Source of the DNA: Cristatella mucedo
Taxonomy: Eukaryota > Bryozoa > Phylactolaemata > Cristatellidae
Reading direction: 5' to 3'
Assembly: GCA_009760855.2 (NCBI GenBank)
Contig: WPIO01000011.1
Span: forward strand, 8,772,501 to 8,836,500
DNA: 64,000 nucleotides
The notes below the pieces were generated by a model. The model did no database searches. It saw only the letters and a program-made list of their open reading frames with translations, and was not told the DNA's origin. Within the stretch, counting starts at the first letter, position 1. Each line of letters begins with the position of its first letter. Made by a program: the position numbers and the translations under genes. Shown here piece after piece: positions 22,481 through 34,800 of the stretch.

Positions 22481-25400
22481 TGTACCGTTCTAAACAAATG
22501 AATTTTTCTAACCAGCGAGATTCGTAATTGACTTCGAGGATAGCAAAACGCCAAGCCAATGACCGGCTGCATATCATGTACCTACCACTGACGACATTTG
22601 CCTGCATGCTTGCGTATGTGTACTCTTGTTTTGGTATTAGCTTGCGAAGGTTTTCTGCGGTGTGTGTATGTTACCGTCGATGTATGCTTGTTTACGAGGC
22701 TGCTCACGTACAGTAGCGAGCACACTAATCAAAGTGAGCACTAGCGTTGGTGCATGATTACTTATGCCCAAGCTATTGTGCCCAGTCGACCTATAAACAT
22801 CGCAGATTGTTTTATGCCATGTATATTAACACAATCTAGTTTGGACAAGATTGTAAATATTGGAATGCCTGTTCTTTTAGGCGACAGCTAGTGTATTCCA
22901 GTGTTAGTCAGAAGAACAACCCAATATGTGATCTTTTAAGGGGCTGCATTGCACGTAGCATTTGATTAGCGTTTGATGTACATATGCGAATGTACAGTTC
23001 TTTCAAATGTCTGCGTGAGCGGCTGCTGTGCGGCACATGATAGGCCGAGATTCAATGAGATCGTTGTCTACGCCTGACGTTATTTTGCACTGAAACCTTC
23101 TCCGTTTTAGCGCTAATTTTGCATCAAATTTCTATAAAAACGTGCGCTGTGGTTTTTGACATTTTCTATCAAAGTTGGGTTCGTTGCATGGCTGTCGCCA
23201 TGACCACCACGAACGTGTTCTTGCTCACATCATTGTAAAGCCTTTTTGAACAGCAAGAGAAGGCTGTGCGTGCGTCGGCAACCCAACGAAGCTTACTGAC
23301 CCGAATGCAGGCTGCAGCCAGCCGTCGTATTCGAGACGGGGATGTGTTTCGGTATGGGAGTGCTTCAGCAGAAATAGTGTCGGAGTCCTGCACCCCAATC
23401 ACGACCCCATGCGTCTACTTGCACCTTCAGAACGTAGTAGACCATAATTTCAAACACGACAACGATGCAAAGCGTAATGCCTCATAAGTTTGTTAATTTA
23501 CATGACGAGTTATCTTGGCTCGGTCACCCCTCCCCTGACGGGACACGGACTGGCCGAGTCCATCTGCGGAAGGCAATCGAGCGGTCATGGAATGAGAGGC
23601 CTGAGAGACGAGGACAGCTGCAGCAGCTGGACGTCCGTACCCCACCCGCAAACGTGATTTGCTGTCCACTTGTGAGGAGACTGCTGAGCGCGAAACTTTT
23701 CGTTTGGTTAGCTACATCAACGCTCCATGCTCACTCGAAATGTCGGCCCCGTGAGTCTTAGTGCGATAGCTTCATGACAACACCTGGCAACAGCCAACCG
23801 CCATGTTTATAGGGACTCAAGAGTACTAAACATTCCGTGTCCAAGGTATCTTTACAGTTCTTATTTTGGTATTGTTACCCTCTCGAAAGAGGGTGTTCAA
23901 AAATTTCTATAGACTCATTTGAGTGTCCCTCACCACGGAAATCTTTAGTAAAAGGCGAAAGATTTATACGTGGATTTGATGAGAGACCAGAGTAACATCA
24001 ACCTGAGATTTAGGGAATCTAGTATCAAGGATTTTACGTTTACTAAGAGTGTCTACCTTTTTTGAGATATTAGTAACATACCATGGATATTTTAAAAATA
24101 AATAATAGCAATAAAACAGAAGATATATTATTTATAATTTGAAATTAATACATTTATAACCTAAAAGTTATTAGTTATCACTCTCGACGGTGAGATAATA
24201 GTTATCTTTAAATCAGGGGCGATAACTACAACTACAGGATTTATTTGACTAATTGCACATGTGTGTTCATTCTAGAATGCCCCCTGCCGCACTGGCATTT
24301 AAGTTCTCACCGTAGGCGCTTTATCCGCAAGGCGGACGAAAAAAGCACGTATAACAAGACGACGAATACTTCAGTGTATTGACAAAGAACTCACAAGCGG
24401 AGCCCTCGCGGCGAAACGAATGGGTCCTCGTTTTGCACCGCACTGCGTGGCTTTGCCGGGTTTCTGCACACCGCCCGACGTTACACCTAGCGGAGGCCGA
24501 ACTTGTTGTTAATCTGGATCGGCCCACCGATAGCCATAACAGCCGAAGCGCCGTACCTTGCAAAGCACGGAAAACATTACGGACACGCCTGTATCTGAGA
24601 GAACACGCCTCCGTCAGTTGATGCGCCGTGCGAGAGAGTCCCGAGTAGAGCCCCGATTGCCGGTATCGTTCGGATTGCCTATCCATTGGGAGGAGGGCTG
24701 ATCTGACAAAAGACCTGCCGAAACTACTAGCGGGACCGGCAGAGCTCGGTGTCTGCAGGACATCGATTAGCCCGGCGGCGACTCGGAAAAGACCGCTTTG
24801 GTTAAATCCACAGCTACAGCAACCGACCGCGGTAAGGCATTCGGTGTATATCGAGTTCCGGTTGTTATCATACGGATGTGTACTACGTGTCCGAACAGGG
24901 GGTGTTATGTTTGTCGGGCAGTCGCGCACGGATCAAGACGGCTCAAGCAGATGCCGTTTATTTCGGAAACGCAGAACCGGGCCGTACGGCCAGCACGCTG
25001 GCAAGCAGCTGCTGCAGGTCCGTGCTGTTCTCTCTCCACTCAAGCGGCTTCTGCCGGAGTAGTCCTCTGTCGCGGTACAGCAGACCCAACAAGAGGTCTT
25101 GTTGGTTTTTGTGACGAAAACGAGGGACGTGGGCGCATTTTGTCTTAGCCTCGGGGTACGGCGTCCGACTTGCTTCTGTCCGGCTTCAGTCTTGTCTTTG
25201 GTAAACGAGGAACGAGGGAGGTGGTCCGAGACTGATGGAGGACTGAGCGAAGACTCATGAGCTTAGTGTGGTTCTACTTCTTGGCCAAGGTCGAGGCGAG
25301 GCAAAACCGAACGAACGACCAATCGTAGTAGTGCAGTTAAGGGCTGGCTTTCAGCATTACTTTGAAAGACCTGCCTGTTGACACGACCGGCGATATCATG

Positions 25401-25795
25401 GATGCGTTCCACGAGGGTCCTTGCTTGTAGGATACTTCATGTAGGAATCAGATCACGAAGTGGCAGGCAATGGATGGGCTAGCGTGGATAGGTTTAAATT
25501 CATCTGGAACTGCATCGCCTAGGAATATTTCTTACCTACCCAACTAAAGCAATTTTGCCATTACCACCCAAGGGAGCTAGCAGTTCGGCTAAAAGGAATC
25601 AAGACGGAAGGCAAACCGATCGTGTAAACGTCCTTAACGAAGGAAGACCGAAGCAAGACTGGCCGTGTAGACGCTGCTTTAATTTCTGGCCGAGACCAGG
25701 GTGGCAGCTGCAGAGGGTCCCGTGGTTCCATCGTGTTTGAGTGTAGGAAGCCTCATCGAACTAATTTGTCAGATGGTAATCGATCAGCTTGTGGC
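22481..25795. other. No gene or repeat recognised
   Basis: AT-rich to 24280, GC-richer afterwards. The 202-codon minus frame 24321-24929 overlaps several other frames and lacks exon signals. Confidence 0.5.
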
Positions 25796-26372
25796 TCACT
25801 GTGTGGACATGAGGTGAGAGATCTTACAAGACCGCGACCGCGATCGATACGGAATGAGGATCAGGTGCCCTATCAGCTGCTTGTGTGCCCTCTCAAAGTC
25901 GTTTAGCTTACACAAGTCATGCAGGCATCGTATGTGACCCACTGCTGACGGCCGATCGCCCTTCACAAGTTTGCACTCTATGACGGAAACGCTTTGCACT
26001 TGGTCATTAGTGTGCATACCTGGGACTGGGATGTGAAAGTAAGACCTGCCTATTCTGCCAAGCTGCTTTGTTCTTTCGTACGCTATGCGGTTGCTACGTG
26101 CACTGGAAGTATGATTGCCCTGACCATTCTGCTGCACGATCAGCAAGCTACGTGGAAGCCTACTGCTGCTGCAGGTCAGGCCCAGGCCGCCTTTTCATCC
26201 ATTACTGGCCGGTAGGCCTAGGTTGAGCTGCTATAGCAGGTGTGCGCTTGAAGGTTGCAGCCAGCCAGAGAGTCGGTGGCGGATTCCTGTCCAGATGCTG
26301 TCTCCGTTTGAGCTTCATTTTCAAGAAATATGGGCAATGACATTTACTTAGAATGTCTAGCTCTTCGGCCAT
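25796..26372 (-). CDS. Possible small two-exon gene, unknown function
   Basis: Tentative. ATG at 26372 sits in a good context (GCAGCATGG) and opens MAEELDIL. A donor follows (AA/GTAAAT, exon end 26348, phase 1). A pyrimidine-rich acceptor (CATCCCAGTCCCAG) starts the next exon at 26019 in matching phase. The frame then runs 73 codons to TGA at 25796, containing VSVIECKLVKGDRP and LNDFERAHKQLIGHLILIP. The joined product would be 82 residues. A strong internal donor (GTAAGC) after HDLC means the second exon could instead be shorter. I do not recognise the family. Confidence 0.35.
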
Positions 26373-26374
26373 GC

Positions 26375-27538
26375 TGCCTGCAGATGTGCTTTGGCATTCG
26401 AGGGTACAAGGATATATTGCCACCTCGATGTGCATGAGACATCACGTGTCGCCTGCACGCACGCACGCCCGCACGCACCATGCTTAGGGTTGCCAATGCC
26501 CACGTTTCCCATGGCGCACACTGGGAGCAGGCTCGGGCTCAGGCTCGGTGAGCACAGCCCCAAGCCTTGAACGACACGGTGACTAGGTGGAGGCAGGTCC
26601 GGAAGAAGCCGTGGCTGCTGTGCATGCCGAAACGATCGGCGTGGAGGCACCGGGACACGTTACCCTGGTCGAGCTGGGCAGGTGTCGGTGCCAGTGCCTG
26701 GCACGGCGCAGTGCAGCTTCGCCAGGCACTTCCGTGCATCGGCCCATAGGGATCTGGAGCCATCGCGATTCTCGGCAAGCTTAGTTTCCTCCGCTGGTGC
26801 AAGCAGCAGCATGACTGGCACAGCATCCTTGCATGGGCAGCAGGAATGTTTGTATGGTGTCCAGCTTCTGCCTTCTTCAGGGGGCAAGGAAGAGGCGTCG
26901 GCAGGGCATTAATATCCCTGGTGAAGGATTGACTGGCACGGCTCCTCAATGTCGACCCTGGGATAGCCGACGCCCTGCGGTGGTGCGTCCAGATATACGA
27001 CTGCTGTGCCGTCAACCAGGCTGGGGACATCAATGCCATGCAACCGGACGCTTACCGTTAGGCATCGCTTGCCGACACGATGCTTGCTCCTACTCCGTGC
27101 CATATGCAAAGCGACGCTGCTTGCCGTAGTGTGCAACCGGTAGGCCTTGCAGTTGACACGATCCTAGCTTTTCTACTTCTGCGACGTGCGGCATTGCAAT
27201 GGTCAAGAAATGGCCGACGGACTAATGTGGGCACTGGGGGTGTGAATACCAAACCACAGATAGCACGACGGCTCAATCAAGAGCTTATAACAAAAAAAGC
27301 CCAGCTCACGTGATGGACAGTCACATGATGGTCGGTCAGTCAGTTGTACCCAAAGTTGCTACAGCAACTTCTGGCGTTGCGGTGTCTCACACATACACGG
27401 TACTATTCTTGTCTTGATCAAATGAACCTAGAACTATCTAACCAACTGTTTTAGTATGTTGATGTCCAGGCTGCTTTTAAAGAGGTTTTGACATGCTTGG
27501 CTCTTCGACAACAATTTTGATTAGTCTCTCTTCACACT
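26375..27538. other. No gene recognised
   Basis: Several overlapping frames on both strands (for example minus 26539-27039) without splice or family support. Confidence 0.4.
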
Positions 27539-27539
27539 T

Positions 27540-27724
27540 TGGTGAGCCGTGATGGCACACTAGGTAAGGCGGTTGCTTTTCACGACCTCGGTCCCGAGGT
27601 CGTGGGTTCGAATCCTGAAGTGGGCGATCGATCCTTTATTGCCTCTACAAGCAGTGTTTATAGCCCTAAAGGCTCTTCTGCCTCTATACAAAAAGAGGCT
27701 GTTAAATCAGCTGTTGTTTTTTTC
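27540..27724 (+). mobile_element. SINE B, full length
   Basis: Reference copy: GGTGAGCCGTGATGGCACAC, the palindrome CACGACCTCGG-TC-CCGAGGTCGTG, a perfect B box GGTTCGAATCC, body AAAGGCTCTTCTGCCTCTAT, then GAGGCTGTTAAATCAGCTG and a T-rich end. A short TA microsatellite follows at 27735-27765. Confidence 0.95.
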
Positions 27725-28288
27725 AATATGCAAGTATATATATATATATATTTATATATTTATGCATGTTTACACATTTATGTGGCTTAATAAATTAAGG
27801 TTCGACAGAGGTTCGACACGCGAAAGGCTTGATGCCATTAGAAGCATTCAAGGCTGTCTGTAATAGCAAACCGACGGTATCTGGCAGAGAGGAAGGCCGA
27901 GTAGCACTATTTCTTCTGTAGCAGCACCAGATGAAGTAAAAGGCCAAAACAATGCAATTGATCAAAATTGGTTAGAAAAAATTAAAGAAGTATGCTGCCA
28001 TCAGTAGATTCACAGCAGTCGAGCTATTTGATTTATGACCACTTCGAATTCCCAGGCTAGTGTAATAAAAATCATTAAAAAACTGAGCTTTTTCGCATCT
28101 CAATGGAAAAACATGTTTCAGATACAATCTCAAGTTTTTGTGCCGGACATATAGCCAGAGCAAGTTTAATAAACATTTTTGTGAGCGATGGCTACGCCGG
28201 AAGAAGCCTTTCGACTTAGTTATTCCCTACCGCACAAAGGCTTGCTTGCTTTAAAGAGGAAAACTCTCATGAAGCGCTTGGTTGAACT

Positions 28289-28395
28289 CCTAATAATAAT
28301 AATAATAACAATAATAATAATAATGCACTTGATAAAGGGCCCTCAGAGAACTCAATCTCTTTCTAGGCGCTTCACATTTGCTGCAAACGTTTCCC
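28289..28395 (-). mobile_element. LINE-1 3' tail
   Basis: AATAATAAC repeat, GCACTTGATAAAGGGCCCTC, AATCTCTTTCTAGGCGCTTC, then TTTGCTGCAAACG. It lies head-to-head with the next LINE-1 piece. Confidence 0.88.
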
Positions 28396-28429
28396 TTTTT
28401 AAAGGCAACAAGTAAGCCTTGCAGTAAGA

Positions 28430-28815
28430 GGCTTACATTTAGTAGTGCAAACACCGGAAGCTCGGCTGGCTTGGACATAGCAACTGCCACATTACACCAC
28501 ATCTCAACCGGTTTACAGTGGCCGCCATCAAGGAGTGTGTCGACTTCAAGATTGTGTCCCATTCATTGGTAGGTCCATCCTTTCTCTTGCTCCAGCTTAC
28601 CTATCTGAATTACTACCTATCCAGACTCCTCCCATTGCACCAGCCAGCCAGCCAGCCACTCTGCTGACTCGGGTCGTTCGCCTGTGCACCAGGCGAATAT
28701 CAAATGCACTCGTGTTTGCCCCCTGCCTGCAGTGCCCCGAGCGTGGAACTCACCACCAACTTACTGACGTCGCATCAGCTGCTGATTTGGTGACATTCAA
28801 GGAGAAGATATAAAT
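28430..28815 (+). mobile_element. LINE-1-type RT C-terminal fragment, diverged
   Basis: Frame-broken remnants: QLVQTPEARL, LAPAYLSELLP at about 28590 and DLVTFKEKI at about 28795. The middle (LLTRVVRLC) resembles the fragment at 42180-42365, suggesting a distinct subfamily. Confidence 0.75.
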
Positions 28816-28918
28816 CTAACCGTTCCTCACTGCCTTTGCTCTGCGAAAGTGAATCGTGTGCTGTGTGTGTGTGCTTGAGTGTTTTGTAACTATGCAGATT
28901 ATTATCAACTGCTTGACA

Positions 28919-29068
28919 TGCGACGAGCTGGTTTGGTCCAGCGGTTAAGGTGCTCGCCCCGACCAAGGTCTGGCTGAGGTAGTGGGCTCAAGCCCCGAGG
29001 CATATGTAAAGCGCCTGGATAGAGATTTAAGTTTTCTTTGGGTGCTATACAAATCAATTATTTATATT
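28919..29068 (+). mobile_element. SINE A, full length (short subfamily)
   Basis: GACGAGCTGGTTTGGTCCAG head, CCAAGGTCTGGCTGAGGTAG, then tail GATAGAGATTTAAGTTTTCT and GGGTGCTATACAAATC. Confidence 0.92.
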
Positions 29069-29082
29069 TATGCTTCCTTTTC

Positions 29083-29165
29083 AGCATGCATACAATGTGT
29101 AGAATGAATAAGATTTTGCTCTCTTAGGGCACTCAACAGAAATATTTAATTGTTTTTAATTATCA
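29083..29165 (+). mobile_element. Probable relic LINE-1 tail
   Basis: CTTTTCAGCATGCATACAAT ... TTGCTCTCTTAGGGCACTC keeps the order of the family 3' end. Confidence 0.4.
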
Positions 29166-29169
29166 TTAG

Positions 29170-29814
29170 GCCCACTCGCAGGACTGTTTTTGACAGGTGA
29201 GGAATTCATTCACGGCTTGGCATACTCGGCGGATATTTGTGGCCATATTAATTAAGTGAACTCTTTACGATACAAAGCCCTCGAGTTACCACTATGGATG
29301 GTGCTGAAAGACCGACGGCTTTGCTGGCCAAGCTGCCACCACGGACGAAGAGCCACGGAGTCAGGTAACCATGGCAACTTTCCAGTGCTAGAGGAAGTGC
29401 TCTTGCAGGTGCTTCTGCCTTGAAACGAGCCTACCTTGGGCCTGTTAAATGAGCTGTGGGTGTTCTGATTTCGTTTGTGAGTCTTAGTTTTCAAAACTTG
29501 CTTCTATCAAAACGGAAATTCGATTGAATGCCAAAGATGATACGGTTGCTTGCTTGTCAACGACCACTTCACGGTGTCATCTTATTAAAGTCAATGAGGT
29601 CAACAACATAATCAGTGAAATTTGGAATGAAATGGTTCATTTGAGCTAAGTACGAGTATTGCTTTGTTTAATATGCACATACTTCTATCGATGACCTTAC
29701 ATCAGCCTGTTTGAAGGATACTTGCATAAGACCTAGGACTAACGACATCTGCGGTGAACCGTCAGCCATAATCAGGCTCACGCTTAGTCAGGGAAGCCAA
29801 CACCTCCAGGAAAA
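29170..29814. other. No gene or repeat seen
   Basis: No supported frame or repeat family in this stretch. Confidence 0.5.
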
Positions 29815-29970
29815 ATATATAATATAATTCATTTGTATAGCGAGCTAATAGAACTTTAACCTCTATTCAGCTGCTTCACGTTCGCCACGGGGCTCGAGCT
29901 CATCAAATACATTCACCGTGACCTCGGTCGTTAATGCTGGAGCACCTTAACCACTGGGCCAAAGCAGAAG
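29815..29970 (-). mobile_element. SINE A (long subfamily)
   Basis: AT-rich end at 29815, tail complement, B-box region GGGGCTCGAGC, spacer ATCAAATACATTCACCGTGA, and A-box complement CACCTTAACCACTGGGCC. Confidence 0.9.
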
Positions 29971-30078
29971 AACGGCTAGCTTCACGTTGTAGAAGTCCAC
30001 TATAAAGGCTGGTGGGTGGGGGGGAAAGGCAAGGAAGCCGATGTTTGATAGTCAGCTAAAGTCCCTAGTCGGCATCTA

Positions 30079-30668
30079 GCATAATAATAATAATAATAAT
30101 AATTCACTTGATAAAGCGCCCTCAGAGAACTTAATCTCTCTAGGCGCTTCACATTTGCTGCAAAGTGAAATGCAATTGAATGGTAAGTAAAATCATGCTT
30201 GAAAAACAAACAAAATGAATAATATGGTTAGGAGTGACATGCACAGGGTCAGCATGCGAATGTAGTTAGTGGAAGCATGCACAGTGTCAGCACCCATAAG
30301 TACATCAAGGACGAATCACAGGGACCCACTAAATGCTGTCCTAAATAGGTGTTTTTAGGTTCCTTTTAAATGTGGTCAGGTCAGGGGATGTTCTGACGCA
30401 GGTCGGGAGGGAGTTCCAGGCTTTGGGAGCATACGAACTAAATGCACGGTCTCCAAAGGATTTAAGGTTTGTACGAGGTATTTGTAGACTGTTGGATTCC
30501 GAAAAGCGGGTGGTACGATGCTTGGCCTGATTGGGTAGTATATCGGAGAGATAGGCTGGAGCCATAGAATGAAGGGACCTAAAAGTGAGCGACAAAACCT
30601 TGAAGTCAATCCGTTGCTTGACTGGTAGCCAGTGCAGGTCGGCGAGAAGTGGAGTAATGTGGCATACG
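30079..30668 (-). mobile_element. LINE-1 3' end, young copy
   Basis: AAT repeat, tail, complete 3' UTR, then the RT C-terminus (FGDRAFSSYAPKAWNSLP). It is almost identical in protein and 3' UTR to 47968-48490. A two-base loss near the end of the coding part shifts the last residues. Confidence 0.95.
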
Positions 30669-30751
30669 GCTAGCCAGCAAGAAACTAGCTAGGCGGTGCA
30701 CTGACAGCCTGTGTGGAGCACTGCATTAGCTGCTACGTCATAAATGTCGCT

Positions 30752-30768
30752 GGAGAGAGAGGAGAGAC

Positions 30769-30862
<94 letters not shown>
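30752..30862. repeat. (GA)n microsatellite
   Basis: About 100 bases of GA. Confidence 0.97.
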
Positions 30863-30864
<2 letters not shown>

Positions 30865-31044
30865 TCAGCATGGCAGCTGATACTTCAGCAACTCAGCGCA
30901 GGCTGAGCGCGACAGTTACGGTCTGAATGGGAGAGAACCGACACAGATGCAGCAGATCTGTGTGGCACCCAGCGATCGAACCTTGGACCGGCCATTACCG
31001 ATCCACGAGGGCAAGTTGCTACCAGGGCTCGGGGTCGTGCGGTA

Positions 31045-31050
31045 TTTATT
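31045..31050 (-). promoter_or_regulatory. Candidate poly(A) signal for LSM12
   Basis: AATAAA on the minus strand about 780 bases after the LSM12 stop codon. No closer canonical signal was noticed. Confidence 0.25.
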
Positions 31051-31826
31051 TAAGTGCATACGAATCTGACGGATGGTACAGCCTCCTCCCCTCACCCCAG
31101 GCACGCGGTATGAGTCACTCACACCCCCTCGGCGGAGGCAGAGGGGTGGGTAAGGGGCGGCAGGAAGCACGCAGCTCGAGCACGATAGGATTGAGTGCTG
31201 ACCACGTGACAGTCGGCCGTGCGGCAGGGCCAGGCCGCCGCTACTGCGCTCAGCATCTGGCAGAAAGAAGCAGAGGTGGCTGATGCCGACGAAATGACCG
31301 CGACTCTCGCAGAGTGCAGCCGGCGTCGACCTCGCATCCGTATCAGGTGCCACAAACTACCGAAGGAGAGATTGCATTGCAACGAAACTTCAAAACGAAA
31401 AGTACAAATGAGATCTTTATATTGTCACTTCCAACACGAGGCCGACGTGACGAAGGCCGCTCTTGGCCAATGCAGGAGAACAGCGGCCAGCCGAGAGTGC
31501 GACGAGGCAGCACAGCCGACATGGGGGGGGGGAGGGGAGGGGAAACGAGGCTTGCAGCATCCTACAGCGAAGGGAAGGGGACCTGGTGCACTCGGTCCAG
31601 AACAAATCCGAGCCTCGATACAAGGACGCTGCTTCTCTGGCTGGCGGTTGCCAGCTGAATGCTGCCCACGCCCAGCGGACACTTCACGGCGGCCGGTGCA
31701 GGCACACCACACGGCCAGTCTCGACACACTGCAGGTAAGCCAATGGTAGGTAGGGAAGGTCGGCTGCGGTAAAGTACAGCCTTGACCCTGACGTCGACGT
31801 CCCGTCGCTGCTGCACACAGGCAGGG

Positions 31827-31874
31827 CTAGAGCGAGCTTGCCTTGTCCTTCTTATCGGTGGTGTGCTTCTTGAC
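31827..31874 (-). CDS. LSM12: LSM12 exon 5 (terminal)
   Basis: Acceptor TCCATGCCACAG, then VKKHTTDKKDKASSL and TAG. It enters in phase 0 and continues the family motif from the previous exon (HVIKL + VKKH). The lysine-rich short C-terminus is typical in character, but this is the least constrained exon. Confidence 0.8.
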   Translation of the reverse strand, partial: VKKHTTDKKDKASSL

Positions 31875-34800
31875 CTGTGGCATGGACGACATGCACGTGA
31901 CGGTAAAGTGCCGAGCGGCGCGCCGACTGCTTGCGCGCACACGACTGGCAGGACGGACGGCGCTGCTTGAAGTGTCGAGCTTATGAAGTGCATAGTTCTG
32001 GCTAGCCCGGTCTGATATGCGCAGAGGAAAAAGTCGTATTGAAACGAGCTCAATCTTCCAGACTGCGAAAATGCTCGAGATTACTACGAGAGGCCCCCCG
32101 TGAATTACAATGAATGCGGAGCCAAATGGATAGGTCACAATCTATTCTTTAGACGATAAACAAGCTTCATTCGAAGCGACGGCGACGTTAGTTGTACTCA
32201 AGGCTTCTAACTAGTCGAGCTGTACACTGCAGCCAGTGCTGTACACACTAGCCTGCCTGCATTGAGACCGCAGCTGCGACTGGCTAGCCGCGCTGCGCTG
32301 GAGACGTCAGCGCCACCGCTACTTTTGTCATTCGTCTGCAAAGACTAGCAGCATCCGTCACCCGTGCGCTGCGCTTGTTGTGGCAAATGACACAAGTTGA
32401 GCAGCCGACAGCTCGTGGCGACTGAGACATAGCCGGCACTTGACACTTGATAGCTTCGAAAGGCTATATGTTAGGCACTGGGTAGGCACTGCGCGTCCAA
32501 TCATCAAAGAGCCACAGGCAAAGCCATCGTGTAGTGGCCAGCCAGTGCTGATTACTTACTAAAGGTCCAAGGAGACCGGCTGAGCTTCAGAAAACAGGCC
32601 ACATGCAAATAGAATCTGGGGCCTTTGATGCTGCACCCAGCTAAACAACACAATAACAGCTTTTGGCTGCTAGTCTGGGGGGGACAGCGAATGAACGCTT
32701 TTTCAGGGCCAGGCCAGGATTTCAACAGGGAACAATCATTTGGGGCAATGATTATTATGCATATATACTGCACCTGTACCAAACACACACACAACCACGA
32801 CTAATGAGGTCAGCAGTCTGCAAGGGTCGTGACCCTGAGCGACCTACAAGTATATAATCTATCAAAACAAGACTGGCTATTCGACCGATAGCAACTTAAA
32901 CGAACTGCTTTCACTATGCAATAATAATAAGGCATCTTTGTAGCACACAAAGAGAGCTAAATCTCTTTCCAAGCACCCGGCACAGATCGGAACTGAAGCT
33001 CATCAACTCTGACCCTAAATAACATGCACAATTGCAGCACGCATAAGCACATCAAGGACTATTCGAATGGACAAAGCACTCGCTGAGAGTACAGAGTGGG
33101 CTTTTAGTTTTCACTTTACAAGTCAAGTCCCGGGATGCGTCGTGATGTCAGCCGGAAGAGAATTCCAGGCTCTAGGCACTTAGAGCCTGGAATTCTAGCC
33201 GTCGTGAATGGCTTCAGCAAGTCAACAAACTTAGTGGGAAGGATTTTTCCACCAGCAATTGTGCCAGAACTGAGGAGCCGGTGGATACAAGTTTTCTATG
33301 CACCTCAGCAAGAAAGCTTCTAAATAGGTGTCACAGTGGTGACAGCTGAGCACCACGTGCTTTCCTACTGACTGGCAGTCGGGCACACAGGTAGCTAGCT
33401 ACACATGAGGCAAAGGTAGGGATACCGGTAGCTGATTAAGAAAGTCTGATCTCAATTCTAGTACACCAACTCAGTAAGCAATCGGCACAAGCAAGAAAAC
33501 AGTGCTGCAGCTTCTTCAAAACTGTTTCATCATTGAACTGACAATTGCAACATTATAACAAGCACGGAGCAATCATTTACCGGTCAAAACAAACAACCTT
33601 TTCAAAATTCAATGCAGCCCAAAGGATCGTTCCTGCGAAGCTCATAGGGTATACGAGGCGAGGCTGTATAGGTAGGCGTATCCCCCAACACCCTGTTAGC
33701 CAGCCTGCTAGGAAAGCCTTTCTATCATGCCTTAGATGGGGGCCCCAAGTAAGCCCGGGGCTGCGCTTTAAGTCTGCTGCTTCCAGACCTTTCTCCAGCT
33801 TACCGGCCCGGCCGAGGCGCGCACCACGCCCCTTTACTGGCCAGTCACCGAATCTCCCCGATAAAAAGGCCTCTGGGGCTGCAGGGCCAGCCCGATAGAA
33901 TCAGGTTCCAGTGGAGGCTAACCATTTTTTCTTAGAGGGGGATCATATTTCTTGAGGGGACAAAAAAGGCCATTCTTTTGTGACCGATCTCAAGAGGGGC
34001 AGCTGATAGGATGGTGTCTTGGGCATGCAAATTCAGAATCTGAATTGAGGTGAGTAGTTCTTCACTTCACTTCAGACATGTCTAATGCTCTCAGTTGGAC
34101 AGATCACCTTCAGCATGTAGTAGGTTCTTGCTCACCAGGAACGAGGCACGCCGGGAGTTTGGGGCCCTAGAGCACGGCTCACCAGTGAAAGACTTCCTTT
34201 ACATATATGAGACTAAATGGCCAAGCTGCTCTGCCCTACGTCTTCGTGAAGCTCTACTCTTCCCGAACGAGGCCTCCTGAATATTAGACTTGGGCTCTCA
34301 GAGAGAGGCTTCCGGGCCATACACCCTGGCTCCGGAGCTTCATGGCGGCCATCATCCACAGCCAGTGGAATGTGCCAATTTTCTCTGAGTGAAATAAGGT
34401 GCACTTTCGTCACCGATCGGCCAAGTCAGTCACCTGATCTGAATTCCATAATGCATTTTTGAGGTTACCTAGACCAGTGGTTAAAGAAGCCATCTCAAAC
34501 CACCAACCAGTGCAAACGACCAGTGCTAGCAACCGCATAGGTGGTGGTGGTGGTGGTGGTGGGGGGGGGGCAAGTGCATTAAACTAGTTAGCCAACGATA
34601 ACTTGGTTACCCGCAATTTCTGGCTTATGAATTGGCTACATTTTCGAAGGATATTATTTTCTAGCACCGTTTGAACATAAGAAAGTAGGATTTACTAGAT
34701 ATGGCAAGTATCCACTTCTCTGACAAAGCACCTCAACAACCATGTCGGACATTTTCTCAGCAATCAACGATTTGAAACACGCTATTTTAAGCATGAGCAA

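Noticed and set aside
24321-24929. 202-codon minus-strand frame
   Set aside because: Ser/Arg-biased composition, no exon borders, no recognisable motif.
27540-27610. Possible true tRNA gene
   Set aside because: The B box is perfect, but the region does not close into a tRNA cloverleaf and recurs as a SINE with a common 3' body.
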